A DNA stretch of 64,000 bases from Chenopodium formosanum (GCA_024500155.1 CM044868.1:38450165-38514164); one strand, 5' to 3'; positions 8,961 through 21,130 are shown, counted from the stretch's first letter. Program-made: numbers and translations. Notes: generated by a model from the letters alone, not told the origin.

Positions 8961-11198
8961 TAAATTGGTTTAACTTTCATTTGATTCAAAAAGCTTTGTC
9001 TAAATTGGTTTAACTTTCATTTGATTCAAAAAGCTTTATCTGATTTGTTTGATTTAAAAACCTTTGTTTGAATGTATTTAACTTTCATTTGACTTCATTA
9101 GCTTTGTAATGTGCAGTTGAGTTTTTTTTTTTTATTTTAAAAACTTTGTATGAATTGGTTTGACATTCATTTAATTCAAAAATATTTTTTTGAATTTCTT
9201 TGACTTTCATTTGATTCCATTAGCTTTGTAAAGTGTATTTGACTTTCATTAAATTCAAAAATCTTTGTCTGAATTGGTTTGACTTTCATTTGATTCAAAA
9301 AGCTTTGTTCAATGTATTTCAATTTTATTTGATTCCATTAGTTTTGTAGAATGCATTTGACTTTCATTTGATTTAAAAAGCTTTGCCTGAATTGGTTTGA
9401 CATTCACTTACATAAAAAAGTAGTGTTTCAATGTATTTGACTATCATTTGATTCCATTAGCTTTCTAGAATGCATTTGACATTCATTCGATTCTTAAAGC
9501 TTTGTCTGAATTGGTTTGACTTTCATTTGATTCAAAAAGGTTTGTATGAATGTATTTCACTTTCATTAGATTCCATTAGCTTTGTAGTACGCAATTGACT
9601 TTCATTTGATTTAAAAAAGCTTTGTCTGAATTTGTTTGACATTCATTTAATTCAAAAAGATTTGTTTGAATGTATATTAAATTCATTTGATTCCATTATC
9701 TTTGTAGAATGCATTTAACTTTCATTCAATTAAAAAAGCTTAATCTGAAAGTGTTTGGCTTTTATTTAAATAAAAAAGCTTTTATTGAATGTGTTTGACT
9801 TTCATATATTTCATTAAGCTTTGTCAATTGCATTTGACTTTCATTGATTCAAAAAGCTTTGTTTTCATGTATTGGACTTTCATTTGATACGAAAAGCTTT
9901 GTAGAATGCATTTGACTTTAGTTTGATTCAAAAAGCTTTGTCTGAATTGGTTTTACATTCATTATATTCAAAAAGATTTGTTTGAATGTATTAAACTTTT
10001 ATTTGATTCCATTATCTGTGTAGAATGCATTTGACTTTCATTCAACTTAAAAAGATTTTCCTGAACTAGTTTGACTTTCATTTAAGTCAAAAAGCTTTGT
10101 TTAATGTATCACACTTTCATTTGATTCCATTAGTTTTGTAGAACGCATTTAACTTTCATTTAATTTAAAAAAGCTTAGTCTTAATTGGTTTAACATTCAT
10201 TCACACAAAAAGCTTTTTTTGAATGTATTTCACTTACATTTGATTCCATTTGCTCTGTAGAACGCATTTGACTTTCATTTGATTCAAAATTCTTTGTTTG
10301 AATTGGTTTGACATTCATTTAATTCATAAAGAATTTTTTGAATGTATTTGACTTTCATTTATTCCATTAGCGTAGTAAATTGTATTTGACTTTCTTTTGA
10401 TTCAAAAAGTTATGTTTTAATTGGTTTGACTTTCATTGGATTCAAAACGCTTTGTTCAATGTATTTTACTTTCATTTGATTCCATTAGTTTTGTAGAATG
10501 ACTTTGACTTTCATTGATTTAAAAATCTTTGTCTGAATTGGTTTGACATCCATTTACTTAAAAAGATTTGTTTGAATGTATTTTACTTTCATTTGTTTCC
10601 ATTATCTTTGTAGAATATATTTGACTTTCATTCAATTCAAAAAGCTTTATCTGAACGTGTTTGACTTTCATTTGAGCCAAAAAGCTTTTATTGAATATGT
10701 TTGACTTTCATTTATTTCATTTAGCTTTGTAAATTGCATTTGACTTTCATTGATTCAAAAAGCTTTGTTTGCATATATTGGACTTTCAGTTGATTCGAAA
10801 AGCTTTTTAGAATGCATTTGACTTTCATTTGATTCAAAAGCTTTGTCTGAATTGGTTTAACTTTCATTTGATTCAAAACGCTTTATCTGATTCATTTGAT
10901 TCAAAAAGCTTTGTTTGAATGTATTTCACTTTCATTTGATTTCTTTTGCTTTGTAAATTGTATTTGACTTTCATTTGATTCAAAAAGCTGTGTATGAATT
11001 GGTTTGACAATCATTTAATTCAAAAAGATTTTTTTTTAATGTATTTGAATTTCATTTTATTCCATTAGCTTTGTAAAGTGTATTTGACTTTCATTAGATT
11101 CAAAAAGCTTTGTCTGAATTGTTTTGACTCTCATTTAATTCAAAAATCTTTGTTCAATGTATTTCAATTTTATTTGATTCCATTAGTTTTGTAGAATG
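8961..11198 (+). repeat. Satellite block S2 (about 40-bp monomers)
   Basis: The longest satellite block (about 2.2 kb), with the same monomer types and orientation as S1. Two stretches (near 5130-5300 and 9860-10030) share a distinctive series of variants, including GTATTGGACTTTCA and GATACGAAAAGC. This suggests longer-range duplication inside the original array. It ends at GTAGAATG, directly against the element B LTR. Confidence 0.85.
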
Positions 11199-11825
11199 TG
11201 TTTTGGGTAATTTATACCCGGCCAAGTGGCCCAATCGGAGTCTGACATGTGTCACCAGAAGGGGCGCCACCTTGGACCTTCCAGTTGGTGACACGTGTCA
11301 GGCAGATACCACCCTTGATTTGGGGTATTTGATGGTCTAAAGTATACCAATAAGAGAGCGACACGTGTTGCCCTAAGAGACGCCCAAATGGCCTCTTAGG
11401 ATGAGCGACACGTGTCACTCAGATATTGCTTCTGAAATGGCAGCCTTCAAAGGCCCAAACTTTGAGGCGTCGTTTTGCGGCGTGCCCTAATCCCTAGGTC
11501 ACCAAACTTTAGGGAGGGCACACTTCCCCAAAAGATCCTATAAATAGGGATAGTTCCCTCATTCATGGGGACAATCGAACAACCTTGCATTAATTATTGT
11601 AATTAATACTGAGCTGCCGTTCTCAAGAAACATACAACACCTGAGCTTGGAATCCGAGCAGTTACCTTAATTTTCGCACGCTTTACTCCGAAACCTATAC
11701 TAACTTAATCTTCGGAGGCGGACCACCGACCATCCGGCGATCCGTTTGTTTTGCAGGTACAGGCGACCTTATGAATCCAATCTTGAGCTGTAACTCTCCC
11801 AAGGGACACAAAAAATCCCAAAACA
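11199..11825 (+). repeat. Element B 5' LTR (Tat-like Gypsy)
   Basis: A 627-bp LTR starting TGTTTTGGGTAATTTATACC and ending CCCAAAACA, so its two tips form a 9-bp inverted repeat. The U3 holds several near-palindromic TGACACGTGTCA motifs with a CACGTG core, then TATAAATA near 11540. Flanking satellite GAATG at 11194-11198 is the candidate target duplication. The usual primer binding site does not follow; an inverted segment does instead. Confidence 0.85.
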
Positions 11826-11880
11826 TTTACCCCTCACAGGGGTCACGTGCTTGGCACATGACGCTTGTGACAGGTGTTAA
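11826..11880 (-). other. Inverted copy of the PPT-side region joined to the 5' LTR
   Basis: TTTACCCCTCACAGGGG and the following about 40 bp are a near-identical reverse complement of 21593-21647, the sequence just before element B's own 3' LTR. It replaces the primer site, gag and protease. Normal pol sequence resumes near 11878 at AAGGATGACCATCC (compare 52905 in element E). Confidence 0.8.
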
Positions 11881-11881
11881 G

Positions 11882-13065
11882 GATGACCATCCGGCCCCAC
11901 CAGCCATTAAAAAGCGAAAGCCTAATCTGCCGGTGGTGGTAAAAAAAGGAAAAGCAATAGCAATCACTAATCAGGGAGCGGTCATATGACCTCCGTCCCC
12001 AGTCGGCTGGTGAGCATACTGATATTCCTCTAGATGATAGTCGTCTAGAGCGAACTGTTAAGGTAGGGACGGCTGTTTTTCCTAAGTTGGGCACAAGTCT
12101 ACACCAACTGCTGAACGAATTCAAAGACATTTTTACCTTTGAAGTGGAAGAGATGCCAAGCATCAGCCCGGATCTTGCTATCCACAAACTCGCTGTGGAT
12201 CCCAAAAAGAAGCCCATTCGGCAAAAGAAAAGAAACCATGGCGAGGAAAGAAGTCAGGCGGCAGCCGCCGAAGTTAAAAAGTTGTTAGACGCTAGGTTCA
12301 TTCGGGCATGTAGCTTCCCTGACTGGGTTGCGAATGTTGTGCTTGTAAAGAAGTTGAATGGTACCTGGCGCATGTGTGTAGTTTACACTGACTTGAACAG
12401 AGCATGTCCAAAGGATAGTTATCCACTTCCAAAGATCGACAGTCTGGTCGACTCTACAGCCGGACATGCCCTGATGAGTTTTATGGATGCCTATTCAGGA
12501 TTTCATCAGATTCCCCTGTGGAAAAAGGATTAAGAAAAGACAGCATTCTTCACGGATCAGGGGTTATTCTGTTACAATGTGATGCTGTTTGGTTTGAAGA
12601 ATGCGCCTGCTACCTTCCAACGAATGAATAATACAGTCTTCATTAATCAGATTAGGAGGAACGTAGAGGCATGCATTGATGATATGATAGTCAAATCCAA
12701 ACAACAGGCGGATCACCTATCTAATCTCCGAGAAACATTCACCACACTCAGGCGGCACAAGGTCATGCTTAATCCAGAAAAGTGTGTCTTTGGTGTTGAG
12801 TCTGGGAAGTTTCTCGGATTCCTGATTGACCAAAGGGGGATTGAGGCCAACCTTGAAAAAATACAAGCGGTAATCGACATGTAGTCGCCCCGTTCTGTAA
12901 AGGAAGTTCAAAAACTAACTGGTTGTCTGGCAGTTCTGGGAAGATTTCTCAATCGGTCAGGTGACAAGTGCCTCTATTTCTTCCAGGAAATCAGAAAGTA
13001 GACTAGATTTGAATGGGGGGAGGATGCTGAAGCCGCCTTCTAAAAGCTGAAAACGCATCTGCACT
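11882..13065 (+). pseudogene. Element B reverse transcriptase (Tat-like pol)
   Basis: RT of a Ty3/Gypsy polyprotein. The N-terminal part (LHQLLNEFKDIFTFEVEEM), the NGTWRMCVVYTDLN fingers, ALMSFMDAYSGFHQI and FGLKNAPATFQRM palm motifs, and the FLGFLIDQRGIE thumb are all present. The catalytic site at 12672-12683 reads CIDDM where the lineage has YIDDM (element E keeps YIDD), so Tyr is lost. In-frame stops occur near 12531, 12882, 12999 and 13041. Gag and protease are deleted upstream. It is non-functional. Confidence 0.85.
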
Positions 13066-13067
13066 CT

Positions 13068-13488
13068 TTGCCAAGGTTGGTCAGTCCCTTGCCCAAAGAA
13101 GTGCTCTATATGTATTTGGCAGTTTCAGATCATGCCCTTAGTGTTGTACTCTTAGATGAAAGAGATGGCATCCAGCTCCCGGTCTACTTCATTGGCCACG
13201 TTCTAAAAAACGCAGAGCTTCGGTACCCCATGGTTGAAAAATTTGGTCTCGCCCTTTACATGGCTTTCAAGAAGTTGAAACCATACTTCTTGGCGCATTT
13301 GGTTACGGTCTATTCTGACCAACTGATCAAGCGGACAATGACAATCCTGGAGTCTTCTGGACGAATGCTAAAATGGGCTATTGAAATAAAGGAACTGGAA
13401 ATCACTTTCGAACCAAGGAAGGCAATAAAGAGGCAAGCATTCGCCGACTTTATTGTTGAAATGACAAGGCCGGCTGAGCCGGATTATA
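13068..13488 (+). pseudogene. Element B RNase H (RT-linked)
   Basis: Continues the RT frame: LPKEVLYMYLAVSDHALSVVLL, then VYFIGHVLKNAELRYP, a block on FGLALYMAFKKLKPYF, and a C-terminal EITFEPRKAIKRQAFADF. This is the RT-linked RNase H of Gypsy elements. The usual active-site Asp/Glu pattern is eroded in the Tat lineage, which carries a second RNase H just downstream. It is part of a broken polyprotein. Confidence 0.75.
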
Positions 13489-13890
13489 TCAATCAGGTTT
13501 GGAAAAGTGTATGTGGACGGGAGTTCCATGATGAACGGCTGTGGTGCAGGCGTAATTTATCAGTCTCTTGAGGGGGACAAATATGAATATGCACTACGGT
13601 TCAAGTTTTAGGCCTCAAATAATGAGGCCGAGTATGAAGCCCTTTTAGCCGGCATTCGGATGTGCAAGGCGGTAGGGGCAACAAGAATTGGTGCCTGCTG
13701 TGACTCTCAATTGGTAGTAAGCCTATACAATGGTGTCTATGAAGCCACCCATCCGGCTATGATCAAATATTTGCAGGCGGTCAAGGCTGAAGCTGGGACA
13801 CTTGAAGACTTTAAGTTAAGTCAAGTGCCCAGATAAAAGAATAATCAGGCGGATGCTCTGTCCAAACAGGCTTCATCCGCTTGCTGTGAA
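13489..13890 (+). pseudogene. Element B second RNase H (RVT_3-like)
   Basis: Starts WKVYVDGS (one-base shift at 13500), then GCGAGVIYQS, KYEYALRFKF, SNNEAEYEALLAGIRM, DSQLVVSLYNGVYEA and NNQADALSKQAS. These Asp/Glu positions (VDGS, EAEYEAL, DSQ, AD) are those of a plant/archaeal-type RNase H. A dual RNase H arrangement is established for Tat-lineage Gypsy elements, so this domain supports the family assignment. It is interrupted by in-frame stops (near 13608 and 13833). Confidence 0.75.
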
Positions 13891-14089
13891 ACGCCTTGGT
13901 CGGTCTTCTGGGAAGTCATGGAAAAGATAAGTATATCTGATGAAGACCCCATTAGAGTACTTGACCGAAGCTCCACCTGGATGGATAACATCCGGGCGTA
14001 TTTAACAGACGGCACCCTCCCGAATTCATCCAAAGAGGCGGCCGTGCAAAAAAAAACGCGCTGAAAACTTTTAGATAAGATAAGGAGAG

Positions 14090-16459
14090 CTCTTTAAAGC
14101 AGGTTTTATGAAGCCTATTTTGAAGTGTATGACCCTAAAAATGGAGCAAGAAATCCTCGAAGAATCGCATGCCGGATACTGCGCCTCTCATGTAGGCGGC
14201 AGGTCCTTAGCTGTTAGGGCCAGGTGGCTTTACTTCAGGCTGACCCTAGAGTCGGATGCTATGGAGATGGTAAAAAAAATGTGTCAAGTGTCAAAAGTTT
14301 GGCAAGTTGATCCATCGTCCGGCCACTGACCTGACGGCCATCCACAATCTTGTGCCGTTTGCTAAATGGGGCATGGACATCTTGGGTCTATATACGACTG
14401 CACCAGGCGGCAGGCGCTACATCTTAGTGGCTGTGGATTACTTTACCAAATGGGTAGAGGCAGAGTGTTGTAGCCAAGCCTAACAACTTGGTTATGGACA
14501 TTTCTTTGGTTCAAGATGTAGCATCATGTATTGGTGCTATGCATTCTATCCATGGGCAGCAACATATTCAATCCCTTGAATTTCTTGTTGTTCTTATTAA
14601 CTAGTTTATTCTAGTTCTTTTTATGCTTTGAATAAATTGTAAACTTTAGTCATTTTAAGTTTGCAAATTAGTTATATTTTTCTTAGTTCTTTTTAGCTGA
14701 TTTTAGTTCGAAAAATATTGTCACATTCACACAAAAGTACAAGTGCAAAGATACATCAAAATGGCAGCCTTTTAAGCTTGGAATCCGAAATTCTTTTACA
14801 AGGAATTTCAAAGCTTTGACTTGGAGTTACAATCAGTTTCAAAGAGGAATTACAAGCCTTAACTTCAGCCTTCAAGTGGCCGTTTATGTCAGTCAACATT
14901 GGAGCATCTAAAGCCTTAAATTCAGCCTTCAATTGACCGTTTATTTCAGTCAAGCATTGGAGCATCTAAAGGGCGTCCAAGTGCATCTTTGTCCACATTC
15001 ATTCAAGCTTATTTCAAGGCTTGAATCAAGGAAGAGTTATACCTCTTTTCTGTTTGAATTTGGGCGTGGATATTAGAGGAAATACATCTCCTAATTACTG
15101 CTTTGTTAGGCGTGAATCAAGGGAGAGTTATGCTCTGATTTCTGATTTTATTTTCAGTCATAATTTTAAGTTTGCAAATTAGTTATATTTTTCTTAGTTC
15201 TTTTTAGCTGATTTTAGTTCAAAAAATATTGTTACATTCACACAAAAGTACAAGTGCAAAGATACATAAAAATGGCTACCATTTTCTCTTTGATGTATCT
15301 AGTTAAATAAGGCTTCTTTTATTAATGTATCTAGACAACAAAAGCTGATTTGTACTTAGCTTAGGCGTGTAACAAGTGAGCTGACACTTAAGTTAGCTTT
15401 GTACTTAAGGATGCTTGTTTACTATAAATAGCAAGAAAATGTGAATGAAAAAATCTGATTATTAAAACAAAAAATCTTGTCTTACATTCGTTTCTTGGAT
15501 TAGAAACAAAAACCTGAAATTCTTGGATTTGGAATTTCGTTTTCTTTGCTTAGTTAGCTAGTTTAGGCTACTAGTTGGCTTGTGATCTTAGAAATCCAAA
15601 ACGTTTCTTAGTGGTGTGACTTTATCTAAGAAGCCTTTGGTTCTTAGCCTTAACTATATCTTGGTTTATCCCTTGTGTATTTCGAGTGTTACTCCAAATA
15701 TACAACACAGAGGCGGTGAAAAATATCAAGACTAAGGACGTGATTTCCTTCATCTGGAAGAATATCATCACTCGTTTCGGGGTGCCTATGTCTATGGTTT
15801 TTGACAATGGTCCTCAGTTTGAGACCCCTCACTTAAAGACTTGGTTAGGAGATCAGGAGATCTCTAATTACTTTGCATCAGTCGGCCGACCCCAAGCAAA
15901 TGGCCAAGTTGAAGCCTTCAACAAATTAATCTCAGATGGCATTAAAAAGAAAGTAGAGGGAGTTGGCGACCAATGGGCGGATGAATTACCACACGTCCTG
16001 TGGGCCATCAGAACAACCGCAAAAGGGGCAACTGGAGAGACCCCATTCCTCATGGCGTATGGGGCAGAAGTTGTCTTGCCCATTGAACACTATGAGTCGA
16101 CTCTTTGGATTATGCTATATGATGAAGAGGCAAACTGGGAGGCCATGCGCCTGGCATTGGATTCACTCCTAGAACGCAGGGGCAATGCAGCCTTGCGCCA
16201 TGAAATCTACCATCTGAGAATGACTCGAGCGTACAACAAAAGAGTACACAAGTGACCTTTCAATGTTAGGGACTTTGTGTTACAGAAAATGGAGCCAGTC
16301 GGTTGGGCAAATGAACAAGGGAAAATAACCCCAAATTGGGAAAGCCCCTACCGAATCTATGAAGAAGTAAGAGGCGACACCTACTGCCTGGAAAAACCAG
16401 ACGGTATGAGGCTGCCCCGAAGCTGGAATGTAGATAATCTAAAGAAGTATTACTTCTGA
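14090..16459 (+). pseudogene. Element B integrase, interrupted by a solo LTR
   Basis: The zinc-binding part is recognisable (HAGYCASHVGGR, then a Cys segment near 14280). The core begins with KWGMDILG (first Asp) and is broken at 14465 after WVEAE. It resumes at 15713 with VKNIKTKDVI, FDNGPQF (second Asp) and GQVEAFNK (Glu, 35 residues further), giving D,D-35-E. The C-terminal part ends RSWNVDNLKKYYF at 16459. A stop at 16253 and frame changes near 14300 add to the 1242-bp insertion. The order RT, RH, RH2, INT places element B in Ty3/Gypsy, Tat-like. Confidence 0.85.
14466..15707 (+). repeat. Solo LTR of the I family in element B integrase
   Basis: 1242 bp, TGTTGTAGCC...ATATACAACA, plus orientation. 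It is flanked by perfect 5-bp target duplications CAGAG (14461-14465 and 15708-15712). It carries TATAAATA at 15423-15430. Its sequence matches both LTRs of element I, so an I-family element inserted here and was reduced to one LTR by recombination between its LTRs. Confidence 0.95.
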
Positions 16460-17459
16460 AATTTTGTAAAGTTTTTTGACTTGTTAATGAAATTTTGTTT
16501 TCATTTTCATACTTGTCTTTATTTACTTTATTTCGAGTACCGGCTGCACACAGTTCAGAAGGACTGTCTCATAACAATGAAGGATGCCGCCTGTGTTGGT
16601 GGATCCTATTTACCCATTATGGTACCAATTGCACAATGTGCAGGCGGACCTAAATCTTTAAAAAGGAACATTTGAGTACCGCCTGTATGATATGAAGGCG
16701 GCGAACACCGAGACTCTGCAAGCTACCACCTGCCCAATGGGAAAACGGCCAAGCATATTGTTAATCTAAATATAATTTTGGGATCGTCTGCTCCAATAGT
16801 AGACGCCTAAAAGATAATCTGATTGCACCAAAGCAGTCGCCCTTAAACTTATGATTAAGCTAAGTTAACAACTTAGTAGCTAACTTCTAAGCTACAAATA
16901 GGCCAATGGCCGGATGAAAAAACTAAGTTAATAATTTAGTCATCTTTTATTCTAAGCTAAGTCAATGATACTTACACGCTAACCAATTCTTTAATCGAGG
17001 CCAATGGCCGGATGAACATTATTCAAAACTACCGTCTACTCCAACCTGAGTACGACTGTTTGCTCCAGCATGAGTCAGGCAACCGGCGACGTACATTCGG
17101 GCGAATTCGTCGAGGAGAAGCATCTCCCATTTGGGTGGCCATTGCTCTACTAAAACAACAAACGGCCCTACCAAATGCGCTAAGGTAGTGCTCGCAGTCA
17201 TTTGATTCAATCTAACTTGAAATCTAAAAAGCACCGAGTTATTCGCCTGTTATAATGCAGACAGATGACGGCTACTGTTTTAGGATTAGAGGCTATCAGA
17301 CCGCCTGATTTTTCAATGGGGCATGGCAGGCGGACCAATAAGTTCTTAATTAAAATGTTAAGGTAAAAGACTTAACAATTTTACCATATTACGCGAGGCC
17401 TTTGGCCGGATGAATTTTGCTCTATGTAGCCGTATGCCGCTTGGTTTGGGGCAATCACC
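16460..17459 (+). other. Element B non-coding 3' region
   Basis: No open frame of note. It holds three dispersed copies of a motif near GGCCAATGGCCGGATGA (about 16901, 17000 and 17393, the last with TTT for AAT), whose core GGCCAATGGCC is palindromic. It links integrase to the antisense accessory gene and is interrupted at 17464 by a solo LTR. Confidence 0.55.
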
Positions 17460-17464
17460 ATAGT

Positions 17465-18100
17465 TTTTTCAGGGGTTTTTGTCCCTTGGGAGAGTTACAA
17501 CACTGAGACTGGATTCAGCAAAGGACGCTTGTACCTGCAAAGCAAACGGACCGACGGATGGTCGGTGGTCCGTCTCCGAAGATTAAGTTAGTAAGCGTTC
17601 GGTAATAAAACGTGCGGAAGTAAAGTTTATCTGCTTGGATTCCAAGCTCAGGTAAAGTGATGTATGTTCCTTGAAAACGACAGCTCTATGATAAGTGACG
17701 TGTTGTCTCGTATTGCTTGTATATTCTCTGTCTTGTCATAAATGTAAGAATGTCCCTATTTATAGGGTCCTTTTGAAGAGTGTGCTCCTCCTAGGATCTG
17801 GTGTCCTAGGAATTAGGTCACGCCGTTTTGCGGCGCCTCAGGATTTGGGCCTTTGAAGGCCGCCATCCCAGGGGCAACGCCTGAGTGACACGTGTCACTG
17901 AGCCCAAAAGGTTTTTAGGCACCTTTTGGGTGACACGTGTCGCCATCTGGATGGTCCATGCTGGATCATCAATCTGCATAGGACAGAGGAGTGTTCGCCC
18001 TCCACATGTCATCATTCCATAGGTCCAAATGGCATCTCTTTGGAGGACACGTGACGCTTTCTGATTAAGCCACCTGGCCGGGTATAAAATACCTAAATCA
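17465..18100 (-). repeat. Solo LTR, Tat-like family, in element B
   Basis: A 636-bp minus-strand LTR starting (minus) TGATTTAGGTATTTTATACC at 18100. ATAGT occurs on both sides (17460-17464 and 18101-18105) as the likely target duplication. The U3 holds palindromic GAGTGACACGTGTCACTGAG and GGTGACACGTGTCGCC motifs. A TATAAATA box lies near 17763 (minus). The left tip has lost the canonical CA/TG base pair. Confidence 0.75.
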
Positions 18101-18105
18101 ATAGT

Positions 18106-18168
18106 GATTGATTGACTCGGAAACCATTCATACTATTCAAAGTATAAAAATTTCTAAGTCAATCAATC
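18106..18168. repeat. Inverted repeat (12-bp stem) beside the solo LTR
   Basis: GATTGATTGACT (18106-18117) and AGTCAATCAATC (18157-18168) are perfect reverse complements. Inside the 39-nt loop a shorter ATACT/AGTAT pair adds a second stem. It begins directly after the ATAGT target duplication of the adjacent LTR. Confidence 0.65.
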
Positions 18169-20212
18169 CACTCAACCGAAACCAAGCGACATCCGGCCAG
18201 GGGCAAGTATATTTGCATACTATACAGGTTAATATACTTAGCCAAAATGCACAAAAATTAGAAGCGTTGAAAATTTTTGAAGCATAAAACACCAGTATAA
18301 ATAAAACCGGTCAAACAACCAGATGCTTCATAAAAATTAACAACCGTAAAAATTAACGACTGTGAATGTTAATTGGCCAAGCCAGGAATTGTCAAATCAG
18401 CCGACCCCCTGGTCGGTAAAGATACATATTTACTTGGCACACAGGCCAGAAAAGTAGAGTTTAAAGATCATGAGAGCTTCTCAGCATTGGCATCCGCCTT
18501 GTCCTCCGGCGCATGCTCTTTTGGTTCCTCATCTCCCTCCTGATCGTCCTCCTCGTCCCCAGAAGATGAGCCGCCAGACGATCTGGACTCCTCAGAGGCA
18601 TTCTTGGCAGCTGCCTCCTTCTCGGCCGCCTCCTTAGCCTCCTTGAGGAGCCGGGCATTGAACTCGTCATTTGCCGTAACAAACTAGACCTTCCAAGTTT
18701 GATAATCGACAGACGGATGAGCAGCCGCCCTGGCCGCACGCACGATGACCTCATTGTCTTCCATCATTTGTTTGACCAGGGCTTGTTTCTCCTCCTCTCT
18801 CAAGGACCTATACTTGGTCTGGAGTTGGGTCTCCTAGTTGCTCACTCGCCCTCAAAATCTCTTAACCGTCTTCCCCAGGCTAGCAGCCTTGGAATCCGCC
18901 TCCTTGAGAGTGTCCAGGTTCTCTTCAAGGCCCTTGACCTGGTCTTAGAGCTCCCTCACTCGCTGCTTGGCCGCGTCCAAGTTCTGCTGAAGTTGCAGGT
19001 TGGCAGACGCTTGGAAGTACAACATATCAAGTGTCAGAATCTCATTTTGAGCAATCTAAAACTGAGCTTTGTCTAGATTAGAGGCGGCCCGAGCATTCGT
19101 TGCCTTTGCCTCCCTGGTCTTCTCATTGAAGGGCCCTTTGAGACCGCTCACGCGCAGCATAGCCTGTAGGTGTCCAAACCAGAGAAGCTCATTAGAAACC
19201 ATTCGACAAAAATATGTATATTAACCAAGTTATAAGAAGTTTTACTTTGCAAAGAAGCGCGCCTAAATGCCATCCAGCTAGGTCCAGGATGCCGACCCCT
19301 CTGACGGCAGCCTTGTCCTCAGGATCAAGCGTCCTGAGCATCCATCTGGCCATCCTGAGGACAGTTGGCCTCACTAAGGCATCTATCAATAAAAATATAG
19401 CTAACTCAAGATTTTAAGCAAGGTGACATTTCATGAAGCGCATGGTCGGATGACCTACCTCCTTCTCCCCCTACGGCTTCGTTGCCGCCTACTTCACCGA
19501 TAGTAGTGGTGAGTGGCTATTTTCCACTCTTCGACACTCGTTGTTGAGTGTTCGGCTTTGTAGGAGTTTAAGTAGGGGAGGAGGTGCCCGTTCCCTTCTT
19601 GGCAGGCTTGCTGGCGACGTGATTCCTTTGGCTCTGGGAAACGTCGCCAGCCGACTGCTTGCGCAGCTTGGGATCTGGCTGAGAAGAGGGGGCAGGCTTA
19701 GACGAGCCACTCTGAAAATAATTCTAAGTACGATTCTTAGAAACAGAATATGCTAAGCATTTCATTAAGAGAAACTTTGCAAGCTCGTTACCTTAGGAGT
19801 GTCGCCTGGTGGCTGCTCATCTGCCTGCTTGAGGTTAGAGCGGTAGAGGGCGGCTGAGAGGACTGGCTTTTTGTGAGCAGGGATCTTGGCCATTGCCTTG
19901 TCTTCAACAAACAACAAAGATTTAGCAAAGAAACAAATAAACAAAAGCAAGCAAAGTTAATAAAATCATGCACCCAGCTACATCTAGGCATCTCAGTACT
20001 AAGGCCGCATGAGGCCAAGTACGTCCCGTCCGAGAGCCACTTGAATCGGGGAATATAGCTTTGGGGGGTGATTTCCTTAACCCTCGTCTCGTTGTTCATC
20101 CGGACGGCCATAGTAAAGAGGCCCCGGTCAAAGATCTCCTCTTGTGCCCGCCTAGGAACAGGCGAAAGGGCCTTTTCCCAGCCAAGAGGCGTGGATACTG
20201 GGTCCAGCAGTT

Positions 20213-20416
20213 GTACCGCCTGTTTCTTTGGGCGTCTAGGGAAGAGACTATGGAAAATTTGGTCCTCTAGTCCTTCTATTTGTTCTCTTTCCCTAGCATC
20301 CACATGTACCGGGTGTACCGCTTGTTTCTTTGGGCGTCTAGGTAAGAGACTATAAAAAATTTGGTCCTCTAGTCCTTCCATTTGTTTTCTTTCCCCAGCG
20401 TCATCATGTGAGCAAA
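20213..20416 (-). repeat. 102-bp in-frame tandem duplication in accessory gene B
   Basis: Two adjacent units with a 102-bp period (GTACCGC at 20213 and 20315 on plus), equal to 34 codons. The duplicated block covers the part equivalent to KWSG.KDKFYLIS of copy A. Copy A has a single copy. Confidence 0.75.
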
Positions 20417-21100
20417 CGCCTCGAAGCCCAAAATGTTGACCTAAGAGTTGGAGGCTAGTTGCCAGATACCCAGCTGGTATCCGTCCAAGATCCTCTCCAC
20501 AGCCGGATGGAGAAGGAAGCGAAGTCCGGCCTAGATGGCTGCCTCGTAGCAGCCGAAGCATTGGTCACCATAGACGGCCATTTCAGGCCAGGTGACCGTG
20601 TCAATAGTATCCGGCACGGATAGAAGAAAACCATGCCCCATGACATGGTCATAAAGAAACTTGGGAAGATCATTCTTCATGATCTTTCGCCTGCCTTCCG
20701 GGACGTGCAAATAATAAGGTGCACGTTCATGCCGCCTGGAAGCAGACGACTCTTCCCAGCTCTCTCCCTCCTCAACGGAGAGGGACTCTTTGGCAGCTTT
20801 AAGATTTGACTGCGCCTCCTCCGAGTCAAGAGGGACGCAGTTAGAAGATGATGCCGCAGAGTCATCGCCAGAGCTTTCTTCGGAGCTGGGGGCCTGCCAG
20901 CTGGTACCAACAGTGTCCTCCCCTAGCTCATCATCCGGCCCGGGGTTCTCATATTCCTCATCGCACTCCTCCAAAAATGAGTCATTTGGAGTGCTGACGA
21001 TGCTAGGAGGGTCTCTACTTATTTTAGAGACAGGCACCCTAATGGAGCTGTCAGATACAACAGTCTCACTATCCGAATGGTACCAAGAACCATCTACCCT

Positions 21101-21130
21101 ATATCTCCTTGTTGTTTGCTTTGTTTTGGC
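21101..21130 (-). other. Histone H3 tail-like N-terminal peptide (copy B)
   Basis: The ten codons after the ATG read AKTKQTTRRY. Six of the first eight residues match histone H3, with Lys for Arg2 and Thr for Ala7. Compared with copy A, the codons for Thr3, Lys4, Gln5 and Thr6 all differ at the third base only, and Arg9 uses a different codon (AGA against CGG). Amino acids are thus kept while silent sites changed. Confidence 0.7.

Noticed and set aside
8961..11198. CRISPR-like array
   Set aside because: Units are degenerate and contiguous without unique spacers, in a plant context; this is a satellite.
18461..18754. Arg-rich minus-strand open stretch
   Set aside because: It is out of frame with the acidic C-terminal tail of accessory gene B that covers the same bases; the Arg-rich reading is an artefact.
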